Positions 8,895 to 18,142 are shown, numbered from the stretch's first letter. The stretch: DNA of 64,000 bases from Ralstonia sp. 25mfcol4.1 (GCF_900104095.1 NZ_FNJO01000004.1:62001-126000); one strand, 5' to 3'. Made by a program: numbers and translations. The notes: generated by a model not told the origin, from the letters alone.

Positions 8895-10223
8895 TCAAGC
8901 GGCCAGGGCCGCACCACGCTCGGCAAAGCGCGCGTACTCCTCGGGCGGCACGAACAGGCCGCCAGTCGTCCACACCAGATGGGTGGCATGGGCCATCGCG
9001 CCGTCCAGGTGGTGCTGTGTCAGGTAGGCGCGTCCGGCCTCGGTGCCGGTCAGCATGGCCGGGCCGCTAAAGCCGGCCGCGGCAGATGGCTCAATGCGCA
9101 AGCCTTCGGCTTCACGCACCCGATGGAGATCGGCAAACAGGGTGTCGTCGGCAACGGTACAGACCCCGGACAGCAACGGTCGCATGGCCTGCGCGGCCAG
9201 CGCCGATGCCTGCGGCACGGCCAGACCGTCGGCCTCGGTGCGGTTGGTCAGGCCCACGTCGTACACCGAAGCGCCGGGCGCCAGCATTTCCACCAGGAAG
9301 CACGGCGACTGCGTGGGCTCGACAAAGACCGGATGCACATTCGGGCCATAGAGCTGGCGCAGGCCGAAGGCGATGCCGGCCGGTGCGCCGCCCACGCCAC
9401 ATGGCAGGTAGACGAACAGCGGGTGCGCGGCATCGACCTTCACGTCTGCCCCGGCCAGCTGGTCCTGCAGGTGCAGGGCGGCGGCGCTGTAGCCCAGCAT
9501 CAGCGACAGCGACCGCTCATCGTCGACGAAATAGCTGTACGGGTCGGCATCGGCCTCGCGCCGGCCAGCCGCGACGGCGGCGGCATAGTCGCCCGTGTGT
9601 TCCACCACGGCCACCCCGCGCGCCCGCAGGCGGGCCTTCTTCCATTCCTTGGCGTCGGCCGACATGTGGACGGCCGCGCGGAAGCCCAGCGCCGAAGCCA
9701 TCACGCCGATGCTCAACCCCAGGTTGCCCGTGGAGCCCACGGCCACCTGGTAGCGGCCGAACAGCGCGCGCGCCGGGGCTTCGGCCAGCACGCCGTAGTC
9801 GGCGTCGCGCGTCACCAGACCGTGTTCGAGCGCCAGCGACTCGGCGAACTCCAGCACTTCATGAATGCCGCCGCGTGCCTTGATCGAGCCGGCCACCGGC
9901 AGGCTGTGGTCGGCCTTGATCCATAGCGCGCCGGCCGAGGCCGGCAGGCCGAGCGCACGCTGCATGGCCGGCGCTGGCAGCAGATCCGATTCGATCCGCC
10001 CTGCGCTGCCCTGCAGTTCGGGAAACAGCCGCGCCAGCAGCGGCGCAAACCGGTCGAAGCGTGCCCGGGCGGCTTTCACATCAGCTAGACTAATGCCGCA
10101 CCCGTCCACGACGGTCGGTACGGCAGCGGCGTCACTGCGGCCGGGGTTGCCCCAGAAGACCGGGCGGGCGGCCTGCAGATCGGCGAGCAGTTGTTGCGGC
10201 AGTGCGGAAAAATCGGTCGGCAT
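8895..10223 (-). CDS. dsdA: D-serine ammonia-lyase
   Basis: A 442-residue fold-type II PLP enzyme that converts D-serine to pyruvate and ammonia. The PLP lysine is Lys115 in [10 protein letters not shown], very close to its position in E. coli DsdA. Other family segments are [10 protein letters not shown] before it, [15 protein letters not shown] (phosphate/substrate loop) and the Gly-rich [10 protein letters not shown]. Length equals the family norm. A LysR gene is divergently oriented 93 bp away, as dsdC is in enterobacteria. Unlike the enterobacterial arrangement, the downstream genes are a Bug receptor and an amidase, not a DsdX permease. Confidence 0.95.
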   Translation of the reverse strand: MPTDFSALPQQLLADLQAARPVFWGNPGRSDAAAVPTVVDGCGISLADVKAARARFDRFAPLLARLFPELQGSAGRIESDLLPAPAMQRALGLPASAGALWIKADHSLPVAGSIKARGGIHEVLEFAESLALEHGLVTRDADYGVLAEAPARALFGRYQVAVGSTGNLGLSIGVMASALGFRAAVHMSADAKEWKKARLRARGVAVVEHTGDYAAAVAAGRREADADPYSYFVDDERSLSLMLGYSAAALHLQDQLAGADVKVDAAHPLFVYLPCGVGGAPAGIAFGLRQLYGPNVHPVFVEPTQSPCFLVEMLAPGASVYDVGLTNRTEADGLAVPQASALAAQAMRPLLSGVCTVADDTLFADLHRVREAEGLRIEPSAAAGFSGPAMLTGTEAGRAYLTQHHLDGAMAHATHLVWTTGGLFVPPEEYARFAERGAALAA

Positions 10224-10278
10224 GAAGCAAGGGGAAGCGGGATGGGTGACCTCATTCTTGTCCCATTACACCGTCGTG

Positions 10279-10318
10279 ACAAACCATTTGTACTGATCCG
10301 AGCATTAGCCTGACTAAT
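10279..10318. promoter_or_regulatory. two inverted repeats in the dsdA/LysR divergent promoter
   Basis: Two perfect 5-bp inverted repeats lie in the 93-bp divergent gap: ACAAA-CCA-TTTGT at 10279-10291 and ATTAG-CCTGA-CTAAT at 10304-10318. The second has the T-N11-A character of LysR sites and overlaps the ATG of the LysR gene, which suggests autoregulation. Binding is inferred. Confidence 0.5.
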
Positions 10319-11267
10319 GGCCAACACGCTTTCTGCATCATTATTGGGCTGGCTGCGCTGTTTTGAGGCGGCGGCCCGGCACTGCAACTTCACACAGGCC
10401 GCCGCCGAGCTGTGTGTGACCCAGGGCGCGGTCAGCCAGCAGGTCAAGCAACTGGAGCAATGGCTGGACCGCCCGCTCTTCCTGCGCACGCCGCGCGCGC
10501 TGGTGCTGACGCCGGAAGGCGAGCGCCTGCGCTTTGTGCTGCGCGAGTCGTTCCAGGCCATCGAAGGCACACTGACGCAGTTGCGCAGGCCGCGCGACAA
10601 GCAGCCCATCGCGCTGTCGTGCTCGCCGTCATTCGCGATGGTGTGGCTCACGCCACGGCTGGGCGGCTTCTTCCGCCAGCACCCGGACATCGGCTTGCGC
10701 GTTTATGGCGAATTCCACGCGCTCGACCGCTCGCGCATGCTGCGCGATGGCACCGAGGCCGCCGTGCGCTTCGATCCCGGCGGCTATCCCGACCTGAAGG
10801 CACATCAGTTTCTTGAAGAATGGCTGATCCCGGTGGCCAGCCCCGCCTACCTCGACGCCCACCCCGAACTGCAATCGCCCGAAGGCCTGCGCGCCGGCAT
10901 GCTGCTGCACGATGTGAGCCCGTGGGATGGCGCCGGCGAGTTCGAGGAATGGCAATGCTGGCTGCGCCACGCGGGCCTGACCCTGCCCGATGAATCGGAC
11001 GGCCAGCGATTCAACCTGTCGCAACTGGCCATCAATGCCGCCCTGGCCGGGCAAGGCGTGGCCATGGGGCGTTCCGCGCTGGTGCTGGAAGACCTGGAAT
11101 CGGGCCGCCTGGTAGACCTGTGGGGTATCCACGCACGCAGCCAGGCGTCGTACCACTTTGTCTGCGCGCACGGGCAGACCGCGCAGGTGGCCGAAGTGGA
11201 AGCCTGGCTGGTGGCCGAAGGCGCGGCATTCGATGCCGCGCGCCGGCGCGTGCTGGGAATGGGCTAG
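10317..11267 (+). CDS. LysR-family regulator, probable DsdC-like activator of dsdA
   Basis: A 316-residue LysR protein. The N-terminal HTH is LRCFEAAARHCNFTQAAAEL with CVTQGAVSQQVKQLE as recognition helix, which is the GcvA/DsdC subtype. The effector domain includes ALSCSPSFAMVWLTPRLGGF and GVAMGRSALVLEDLESGRLV. It is divergent from dsdA and its start codon overlaps an ATTAG/CTAAT inverted repeat. By synteny with E. coli dsdC-dsdA it probably responds to D-serine, but the downstream amidase operon may mean a different co-inducer. Confidence 0.88.
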   Translation: MANTLSASLLGWLRCFEAAARHCNFTQAAAELCVTQGAVSQQVKQLEQWLDRPLFLRTPRALVLTPEGERLRFVLRESFQAIEGTLTQLRRPRDKQPIALSCSPSFAMVWLTPRLGGFFRQHPDIGLRVYGEFHALDRSRMLRDGTEAAVRFDPGGYPDLKAHQFLEEWLIPVASPAYLDAHPELQSPEGLRAGMLLHDVSPWDGAGEFEEWQCWLRHAGLTLPDESDGQRFNLSQLAINAALAGQGVAMGRSALVLEDLESGRLVDLWGIHARSQASYHFVCAHGQTAQVAEVEAWLVAEGAAFDAARRRVLGMG

Positions 11268-11289
11268 TGCGCGTGGCCAGGGCGCGTGA

Positions 11290-12507
11290 CTAGGCCTGCA
11301 GCGTTTCGATGTGGACTTCGGACTCCAGCGTGCGATGCACCGGGCATTTGTCGGCGATGGCCATCAGCGAGGCGCGCTGTTCCGCCGTCAGCTCGCCACT
11401 GATTGCGATGCGCCGCTCGATCCGGTCCACCATGCCCACGGTGGTCTCGCAGCTGGCGCAGTCCTTCGCGTGGATCTTCTCGTGCCGCAACTGCACGGCC
11501 ACATGTTCCAGCGGCAATGCCTTGCGTTCGGCGTACATGCGCATCGTCATCGACGTACAGGCACCCAGCGCCGACAGCAGCAGTTCATAGGGATTCGGGC
11601 CGGCATCGTCGCCGCCCAGCGCGGCGGGCTCGTCGGCAACGAATTCGTGGCCGCCCACGCGCACGGTCTGCTGGTATCGGCCCCGGTGGCGCTCCGCCAC
11701 CACCACCACGCCGGGCTCGGGAATTTCGGCCTGGACGTCCTCGGTCAGCGTCGGCAGGTAATGCTGCGCCCATGCCGCGATCATGCTGGCCGCATAGGCC
11801 GCGCCGGCACGGTTCTGCAGCAGGTGGTCAGCGCCCTCCAGCGCCACGTAGCTCTTGGGCTGGGCGGCGGCCCCGAAGATCGCCAGCCCGTTCTCGACTT
11901 CCACCGTATCGTCGGTCGGCGACTGCAGCACCAGCAGCGGCTTGCCCAGGTGCGCCACCTCGTCGAGCAGCGTGTGATTGGACACATCGTCGATGAACTG
12001 CCGCGCGATGCGGAACGGGCGCCCCGCCAGCTTGACCTCCAGTTCGCCCTCGGCGCGAATGCGCTCGACGTTGTCGCCCAGCAGCCCCAGCACATGGCGC
12101 GGGTCGCTGGGCGCGGCGATCGTGACCACGGCGCGTAGTTCGGGCAGGCGGCGGGCCACGCCCAGCACGGCGGCGCCGCCCAGGCTATGGCCGATCAGCA
12201 GCGTGGGCGCCTGCCCGCGCGCACGCATATACATGGCCACGGCCTCCAGGTCGGCCAGGTTCGAAGAAAAATTGGTGCTGGCAAAATCGCCCTCGCTGGC
12301 GCCGATGCCCGTGAAATCGAAGCGCAATACGGCAATGCCCTGGGCCGTCAATGCCCGCGCGATGCGCGTGGCGGCCAGGCTGTCCTTGCCACAGGTGAAG
12401 CAGTGCGCAAACAGCGCATGCGCGCGTACCGGGCCATCGGGCCACTCCATCCGGCCAGACAGCGTACCGCCCTGGCTGCCGGGAATCTCGATTTTTTCGA
12501 CGCTCAT
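11290..12507 (-). CDS. bifunctional alpha/beta hydrolase-OsmC family protein
   Basis: A 405-residue two-domain protein. Residues 1 to about 250 form an alpha/beta hydrolase (HCFTCGKDSLAATRIARAL; nucleophile Ser108 in GHSLGGAAVLG). Residues about 270-405 form an OsmC domain with the two redox cysteines of organic hydroperoxide reductases, Cys317 (LGACTSMT) and Cys388 (KCPVHRTL). An extra DCASC pair lies between them. The ATG at 12507 follows GAGGGGG; the open frame to 12582 lacks a better start. A fusion of esterase and peroxidase-like domains is a known bacterial architecture, and a role in detoxifying lipid or organic peroxides is inferred. It converges with the LysR gene upstream. Confidence 0.92.
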   Translation of the reverse strand: MSVEKIEIPGSQGGTLSGRMEWPDGPVRAHALFAHCFTCGKDSLAATRIARALTAQGIAVLRFDFTGIGASEGDFASTNFSSNLADLEAVAMYMRARGQAPTLLIGHSLGGAAVLGVARRLPELRAVVTIAAPSDPRHVLGLLGDNVERIRAEGELEVKLAGRPFRIARQFIDDVSNHTLLDEVAHLGKPLLVLQSPTDDTVEVENGLAIFGAAAQPKSYVALEGADHLLQNRAGAAYAASMIAAWAQHYLPTLTEDVQAEIPEPGVVVVAERHRGRYQQTVRVGGHEFVADEPAALGGDDAGPNPYELLLSALGACTSMTMRMYAERKALPLEHVAVQLRHEKIHAKDCASCETTVGMVDRIERRIAISGELTAEQRASLMAIADKCPVHRTLESEVHIETLQA

Positions 12508-12606
12508 CACCGCCCCCTCGAAACACGTTGCGCGAACTTCCGAAGCATAGTCCACGCGCCGGTTTGGCGTGAGGCGCGCCATCGGCGCGGTCGCCTGCAG
12601 CGTGGC

Positions 12607-15513
12607 TCAGGCCATGTCGACCAGCGCGGGGTCCATGTGGCGTTCGGCGTAGGTGCGATGGATGCCCGCCGCGATAAACAGGTCGAACAGCTCGGCATCG
12701 ATGTGCTGCTGATCGCGCAGCCGGGTCATGATGCCCACGGCTTCGGACAGCGTCTTGGCCTTCTTGTACGGGCGATCCGCGGCCGTCAGCGCCTCGAAGA
12801 TATCGGCGATGCCCATCATCCTGGCCAGCGGGCTCATCTGGTCGCGCTTGAGCCCGCGCGGATAGCCGGTGCCGTCCATCTTTTCATGATGCCCGCCCGC
12901 AATCTCCGGCACGTCGCGCAGATGCTTCGGAAACGGCAGGCGCGACAGCATGATCTGGGTCTGCACGATATGGTCCTCGATCTTGAATCGCTCCTCGGCG
13001 GTCAGCGTACCGCGCGATATCGTCAGGTTGTGCAGTTCGCCGCGGTCGTAGAGATACTGGGGAACGCGAAGCCGGAAGCCCCATGGATTGATGTCGGCGA
13101 TATGGTCCTTCGCGGCACGTTCGATCCGATGATCGGGACGGTCGGCCAGCAGCGGCTCCATGACCGGCAGTGGCGCGGCGGGGACGCTGGCCCGGCGGGC
13201 CAATTCCTCATGCGAGATGCCGAGCCGGTCATCAAGCGTGCGCCGCCACGTCCGCGTGGCGATCTGCCGCAGGCGGGCCTGGTCCTCGGCCCCCATCTGC
13301 TCGCCGCCAACATTGCACGCCGCCACGAACGCGAATTCCTCGTCGAGCTGGCGCAGCAGCCCATCGCGCCGCTCGCGTGCGGCCTGCGGTTCCCCGCCTT
13401 CGGCCACGGCCTGCAGGCAGGCGATTTCCGCATCGCGCTTCAGCACTTCGAAGCGCATGCGCACTTCGTGAATACGGTCGTGCAGCGTTTCGAGCTTGGT
13501 GGCCTTGTCGATCACGTAGTCGGGCGTGGTGACCTTGCCGCAGTCATGCAGCCAGGCGGCTACGTGCAGCGCCTCCCATTCCGTTTCGGTCAGGTTGAAC
13601 GACTGGTACGGCCCTTCGGTGGCATCGCACGCGGCCCGGGCCAGCAGCTTGGCCAGTTCCGGCACCCGCGCGCAGTGGCCGCCGGTGTGCGGACTCTTGG
13701 CATCGATGGCGCCGGCCAGCAGGCGGATAAACGCATCGAACAGGTCGCGCTGCGCCGTGGTGAGTTCGCCCACTTCCAGCGCGCCGGCCGACAGGCTGGC
13801 CATGGTGCTGGCAAATGCCAGCTGCGCGGCTTCGATCGGCGTATCGCGCAGCACCAGCACGACGCCCAGCAGCGCCTGCTGGCGGTTGATCAGCGGAATG
13901 ACGGCGGCATGTACCGGCGCGGCACCCGCCAGGACATCGAGCCGCGCGGCGGCCACGTCGGCCGATGTCAGATGGCCGGCGCGCGCCGTGCCTTCGCGCA
14001 CGGCCGTGCGCACCAGCGCCAGGGTGTCCTGCGCCAGCGCCCCGCTCATCGTGGTCACCTCGGCGCCGCTGCGGTCGAAGCCCACGGCGGGGCTCAGGCC
14101 CTGGTCATTGGCCGCCAGGTACAGCGCCCCGGCCTGCCCGCCCGCGGCGCTCAGCGTTTCCTGCAGCAGCAGCGGCAGCAGCCGGTCCAGGCGGTGCTCG
14201 GCCGATACGGCCCGCATGACGTGCAACATGCGCTGGATGGTGCCGCGCATCTGATCCATCGTCATTGCCAGATCGTTCACTTCGGCAATCTGAGAGCGGA
14301 CCGACACGGGACGCACGAAATCGAAGCGGCGGATGGCGTCGGCCTCGGCGGCCAGCGATTGCAGCGGCCGCGCCACGCTGCGTGCGACCAGCCAGGTGAC
14401 CGGCAACGCCAGCAGCAGCACCAGCCCCGTCATGACCATGCCCCACGCGGCCTGCTGCCGGGCATCGTGCAAAAGCTCCGCCTGCGGGATGGCCGATACC
14501 AGCAGCAGCGAATTGGGGTCCTTGTCGTCCAGCAGGTCCACCGACGTGTACCAGTCTTCGCCATCGGCACGTTCCAGCAGCATGGGGTGCGCGGCGGCCT
14601 GCGGGTCGCCGGGCGCCGCCACCCTGGCGGCAAGACCGGTCAGCACGGCCAGCCCGTAATCCTCCGGCCGGCCCGCCGGATCCATGATCACCGAATCGGG
14701 CGCGGCCACGGAATCGGGCGTCGTGCGGTTGATGGCGACGAGCTTGCCTTTCCGGTCCAGCAGCGCCAGCACCGCACGCGGCGTCAGCGTTTCGTGATTC
14801 AACAGCTGGCCCAGCGCGTCCAGCCTGAAGTCTCCGCCAACCACGGCCTGGCCGTCAGCCGTACGCAAGGCCAGCGTGGCACCCGATTCGCGGTCGGAAT
14901 AGAACATGTACGGATCGGTGCGCACCAGCGTGCCGGACGCCATGGCCGCGGCATACCAGGACCGCGTGCGCGGGTCGTAGCGCCTGGCAAAGTCGGCGGC
15001 GGCGGCCTCGCCGATCAGATGCAGGTCAGACGCCAGGTAAAAGTACCGCCCCACTGGGCGGCCGCTGTCGCGGTCCACGCTTTGCACCAGGAATGCCGCG
15101 CGCGGCGGCGCCTTGTAGGCGGCGCGCTCGCCCTCGTCGCGCAGCGGGCGCATATAGAAGAAGCTGCCGTCCGCGTAGCCGATATACAGCGCCTGCAGGA
15201 TCGGCGAGCTTTCCAGCGCGTCGCGCATCAACGCCATGCGCTGCTTGCGCTGCGCCAGCATCGTGGCATCGGCCAGCGAACTGTGGCTGAGCAGCCGGAC
15301 CGCCATCTGGGCGGGCTGCAACAGGTTCTCCACTTCCTCCAGGCTCTCGCGGCTGACGCGCTGGGTGGTGTCCGTGACGGACCGCTCCAGCGCCGCCTTG
15401 GTCATCACGTAGTTGATGCCGCAGACCAGCGCCCCCACCAGCAGCACCAGCGAGCCGAACCACGTCCAGATATGGAAATGGAGCCGCACGCTCCGTCGCA
15501 CTGCCGTTGCCAT
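12607..15513 (-). CDS. Cache-HAMP-GAF-HD-GYP cyclic-di-GMP phosphodiesterase
   Basis: A 968-residue membrane sensor, with its ATG at 15513 after a strong GGGAGGGG. The order is TM1 (about 14-36), a periplasmic double-Cache-like region (to about 355), TM2 (VMTGLVLLLALPVTWLVA), HAMP (to about 430), GAF (about 435-590), then a catalytic HD domain with HTGGHCARV and HDCGK (His656, Asp657). The HHEKMDGTGYP motif comes at 875-884. The gap between HDCGK and HHE is 219 residues, where ordinary HD-GYP domains have about 60, so about 150 residues are inserted. Motif residues look intact, so c-di-GMP hydrolysis to pGpG or GMP is expected. The periplasmic ligand is unknown. Confidence 0.9.
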   Translation of the reverse strand: MATAVRRSVRLHFHIWTWFGSLVLLVGALVCGINYVMTKAALERSVTDTTQRVSRESLEEVENLLQPAQMAVRLLSHSSLADATMLAQRKQRMALMRDALESSPILQALYIGYADGSFFYMRPLRDEGERAAYKAPPRAAFLVQSVDRDSGRPVGRYFYLASDLHLIGEAAAADFARRYDPRTRSWYAAAMASGTLVRTDPYMFYSDRESGATLALRTADGQAVVGGDFRLDALGQLLNHETLTPRAVLALLDRKGKLVAINRTTPDSVAAPDSVIMDPAGRPEDYGLAVLTGLAARVAAPGDPQAAAHPMLLERADGEDWYTSVDLLDDKDPNSLLLVSAIPQAELLHDARQQAAWGMVMTGLVLLLALPVTWLVARSVARPLQSLAAEADAIRRFDFVRPVSVRSQIAEVNDLAMTMDQMRGTIQRMLHVMRAVSAEHRLDRLLPLLLQETLSAAGGQAGALYLAANDQGLSPAVGFDRSGAEVTTMSGALAQDTLALVRTAVREGTARAGHLTSADVAAARLDVLAGAAPVHAAVIPLINRQQALLGVVLVLRDTPIEAAQLAFASTMASLSAGALEVGELTTAQRDLFDAFIRLLAGAIDAKSPHTGGHCARVPELAKLLARAACDATEGPYQSFNLTETEWEALHVAAWLHDCGKVTTPDYVIDKATKLETLHDRIHEVRMRFEVLKRDAEIACLQAVAEGGEPQAARERRDGLLRQLDEEFAFVAACNVGGEQMGAEDQARLRQIATRTWRRTLDDRLGISHEELARRASVPAAPLPVMEPLLADRPDHRIERAAKDHIADINPWGFRLRVPQYLYDRGELHNLTISRGTLTAEERFKIEDHIVQTQIMLSRLPFPKHLRDVPEIAGGHHEKMDGTGYPRGLKRDQMSPLARMMGIADIFEALTAADRPYKKAKTLSEAVGIMTRLRDQQHIDAELFDLFIAAGIHRTYAERHMDPALVDMA

Positions 15514-15553
15514 ACGGCCCCTCCCGATGTGGGGTGCTTCGTGAAATGACAGT

Positions 15554-16477
15554 TCAGCGTCCGTCGAACCTGCGCGCCAGGCCCTTGCGCTGGAAGGCAT
15601 CGACGATGAATTCGATGAACACGCGCGTCTTGGGCGGCAGCAGCTTGCGGTTGGGATAGTAAAGCGCCAGAGGGCCGTTGTCAGCACACCAGCCCGGCAC
15701 CAGCCGGACGAGCGCGCCGCGTTCCAGCCACGGCGCGGCGTGCGGCATCGGCAGCAACGCCACGCCCAGCCCCTGCATCGCGGCGTGGGCCATGGCTTCC
15801 GGGTCGTCGAAGATCAACCGGGTACGTGGCTCGGCCAGGGCTTCCTCGCCAATCTGGTTGCGCAGGTTCCACAGCCGCAGGCGGCCGGTGGAGGCAGACC
15901 GGCGCACGATGCCGTCGAACGCGGACAGGTCAGCCGGATGCTTCGGAAGCGTCTTCCCTTCCAGGTAGGCCGGAGCGGCTACCGCCACCACATAGGTTCG
16001 CGCCAGTTCACGCGCCACCACGCCCTCGGTCAGTTCGATGCCGCCGCCGATGGCCGCATCGAAACCGCCGGCAATCAGGTCCACGCTCCGGTTGTCGAAA
16101 TGCCAGTCCGGAACGATGGCCGGATACATCGTCAGAAACTCGCCGAGCAATGGCACCAGGTATTCGCGCCCAAACGCCACGCCCATGCTGACCCTCAGCA
16201 CCCCGGCCGGCTTGCCGTCTTCCTGCGCGGCGCTGGCAAACGCATCGCGCAACGTGGAATAGGGGTCGGACACCTGCCGGAAGAACTGCTCCCCGCCCAT
16301 GGTCAGCGTCAGCTTGCGCGTGCTGCGCTGGAACAGCCGCAGCCCGAGATGATCTTCGAGCCGGGCCACGTTCTTGCTGACGGCGGCGGGCGTCAGGCCG
16401 AGCCGGCGGGCTGCAGCCGAAAAGCTGCCCGTTTCGGCACTCTGGATAAACGATTCGAGCAGGTTCAAGGCTTCCAT
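15554..16477 (-). CDS. LysR-family transcriptional regulator
   Basis: A 307-residue LysR protein of the CrgA/AaeR-like branch. The HTH is LLESFIQSAETGSFSAAARR with LTPAAVSKNVARLEDHLG, followed by LRLFQRSTRKLTLTMGGEQF. The effector domain has LRVSMGVAFGREYLVPLLG and DLIAGGFDAAIGGG. It is divergent from an SDR oxidoreductase gene across a 113-bp gap that holds a CTACCGGTAG palindrome. It most likely controls that enzyme and itself, a common LysR-SDR arrangement in Burkholderiales. The inducer is unknown. Confidence 0.92.
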   Translation of the reverse strand: MEALNLLESFIQSAETGSFSAAARRLGLTPAAVSKNVARLEDHLGLRLFQRSTRKLTLTMGGEQFFRQVSDPYSTLRDAFASAAQEDGKPAGVLRVSMGVAFGREYLVPLLGEFLTMYPAIVPDWHFDNRSVDLIAGGFDAAIGGGIELTEGVVARELARTYVVAVAAPAYLEGKTLPKHPADLSAFDGIVRRSASTGRLRLWNLRNQIGEEALAEPRTRLIFDDPEAMAHAAMQGLGVALLPMPHAAPWLERGALVRLVPGWCADNGPLALYYPNRKLLPPKTRVFIEFIVDAFQRKGLARRFDGR

Positions 16478-16525
16478 GGCGGCAAGCTTATACCAATGGT
16501 TGAAAAAGTTGATCCGGATTTATGA

Positions 16526-16535
16526 CTACCGGTAG
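16526..16535. promoter_or_regulatory. palindrome between divergent LysR and SDR genes
   Basis: CTACCGGTAG is a perfect 10-bp palindrome centred between the two divergent start codons. It is a candidate core for LysR or another regulator; assignment by position only. Confidence 0.35.
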
Positions 16536-16590
16536 GGGATCGCAAAAACCATACTTCGTTCACCAACCTACCTCAACAAGGAAACCGATC

Positions 16591-17331
16591 ATGACCTCGC
16601 TCTCGAACAAAGTTGCCTTCGTAACCGGCGGTGCGCGCGGCATCGGCGCCGCAGTGGTACGCCGCCTGGCCCGGGACGGCGCCGCCGTTGCCTTCACCTA
16701 CCAGAGCTCCGGCGCCGCCGCGCAGGAACTGGTGGAGTCGATCCAGGCTGCCGGCGGCCGCGCCAAGGCCTATCGCGCCGATGCGGCCGACGCCGCCGCC
16801 CTCACCGACGCCATCAACGATGCCGCCGTGCATTTCGGCCGGATCGACATCCTGGTGAACAACGCCGGCGTGCTGTTCCTGGGCGCGGTCGAGGACTTCT
16901 CGCTGGAAGACTTCGACAAGACGCTGGCCGTCAACGTCCGCGCCGTGTTCGTGGCCAGCAAGGCCGTGCTGTCGCATATGGGCGAAGGTGGCCGCATCAT
17001 CAACATCGGCAGCACCAACGCCGACCGCATGCCGTTCGCCGGTGGCGCCGCCTACGCCATGAGCAAGTCCGCCCTGAAGGGCCTGGTGCAAGGCCTGTCG
17101 CGCGATCTGGGCCCGAAGGGCATCACGGTCAACAACGTGCAGCCCGGTCCGGTCAACACCGACATGAACCCGGAGAACTCCGACTTCGCCGCATCGCTGC
17201 ACGGTCTGATGGCCCTGCCGCGCCACGGCCATCCGGATGAAATCGCCAGCATGGTCGCCTATCTGGCGGGCCCGGAAGCCGGCTTCGTCACCGGTGCCAG
17301 CCTGAACGTGGACGGCGGCTTCGCGGCGTAA
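16591..17331 (+). CDS. SDR-family oxidoreductase (3-oxoacyl-ACP-reductase-like)
   Basis: A 246-residue classical short-chain dehydrogenase. The cofactor loop is VTGGARGIGAAVVRRL, with NNAGVLFLG as the structural motif. Catalytic Ser lies in IINIGSTNADR, and Tyr and Lys in AYAMSKSALKGLV. The C-terminus has the typical GASLNVDGGFAA. The ATG at 16591 is preceded by AAGGA; an upstream in-frame ATG at 16522 adds a tail without SDR character. The family uses NAD(P)H on ketones or alcohols; the substrate is not evident. Divergent from its probable LysR regulator. Confidence 0.93.
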   Translation: MTSLSNKVAFVTGGARGIGAAVVRRLARDGAAVAFTYQSSGAAAQELVESIQAAGGRAKAYRADAADAAALTDAINDAAVHFGRIDILVNNAGVLFLGAVEDFSLEDFDKTLAVNVRAVFVASKAVLSHMGEGGRIINIGSTNADRMPFAGGAAYAMSKSALKGLVQGLSRDLGPKGITVNNVQPGPVNTDMNPENSDFAASLHGLMALPRHGHPDEIASMVAYLAGPEAGFVTGASLNVDGGFAA

Positions 17332-17340
17332 CGCCAGCCG

Positions 17341-17418
17341 CCCGGCCCTGATCCCGGCCCTGATCCCGGCCCCGATCCCGGCCCCGATCCCGGCCCTGAT
17401 CCCGGCCCTGATCCCGGC
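17341..17418. repeat. 12-bp tandem repeat, six copies plus partial
   Basis: The unit CCCGGCCCTGAT (third and fourth copies CCCGGCCCCGAT) repeats six times head to tail directly after the SDR stop, ending in a partial CCCGGC. Non-coding in this position and likely variable in copy number between strains. Confidence 0.9.
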
Positions 17419-17620
17419 GCGCAGGCTCCAGCAGCGACGCGCCGCTCAGCGTGGCCCCTCCGCCGCATGCGGTCGAGGGGCCATTGATCGTCAGGCGCCG
17501 CACGAATGCCGGGCAGGCGCAACACCTACCGCGCCACAAAGTTGCGAACAACAAGCGGTGTGAGACAATCGCAGGCGTTTTCCGGGGGATCTCCCGGCAT
17601 ACCTTTTTAGCGCCCCGTAC

Positions 17621-18142
17621 ATGTCCAGCACTACCCAGCACACTCCGGCTACCACCGAGGGCATCGATCCCTGGTCGCACCTCGACGAAGCCGGCACCGG
17701 GCTGAACGTCAACGACTTCCTGACCACCATGCTGAGCCAGTTGGTGACGGCGCTGCGAAGCAGCGTGACGGAGCCGTACGCGACGCAGTTCGACCTGACC
17801 GTGCCGGAATGGCGCATTCTGGCGCTATTGGCCCATGGCGAGCCGATGTCCTTCGCGGAACTGGTCAAGCAGTCGACGTCGGACAAGGCCCTGGTCAGCC
17901 GCACGCTGCGATTGCTGGAAGACCGTGGCCTCGTCACGCTGGAGTCGCAAGGCACCACGCCGCGCAAGCGACTGTCCTGCAAGATCAGCGAAGCCGGGGC
18001 GGCCCTTCATGCGCAGGTGATTCCACTGGCGCGGCGCGGTCAGGCTTCCGTGATCCGGCTGCTGACGCCCGAGGAACGGCATGGCCTGTATGCTGGACTG
18101 CGCAAGCTGCACGGTATCTGCACGGGCGCCGGCAAGGCATAG
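17621..18142 (+). CDS. MarR-family transcriptional regulator
   Basis: A 173-residue protein with a MarR winged helix. Dimer helices (NVNDFLTTMLSQLVTALRSS) precede LTVPEWRILALLAHGEPMSF. The recognition helix region is STSDKALVSRTLRLLEDRGL and the wing is TPRKRLSCKISEAG. An unusual 30-residue Thr/Asp-rich N-terminus precedes the fold. It stands alone: upstream is the 12-bp repeat region and downstream a convergent gene, so its target is not visible. MarR proteins commonly repress efflux or aromatic catabolism genes and respond to phenolic ligands. Confidence 0.9.
   Translation: MSSTTQHTPATTEGIDPWSHLDEAGTGLNVNDFLTTMLSQLVTALRSSVTEPYATQFDLTVPEWRILALLAHGEPMSFAELVKQSTSDKALVSRTLRLLEDRGLVTLESQGTTPRKRLSCKISEAGAALHAQVIPLARRGQASVIRLLTPEERHGLYAGLRKLHGICTGAGKA

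Noticed and set aside
12187-15549. A 1120-codon plus-strand open frame opposite the HD-GYP gene
   Set aside because: A composition artefact of the GC-rich minus-strand gene; no motif or ribosome site supports it.
17341-17418. Possible CRISPR or attachment-site repeat
   Set aside because: Units are contiguous with no spacers and there are no cas genes. It is a simple tandem repeat.
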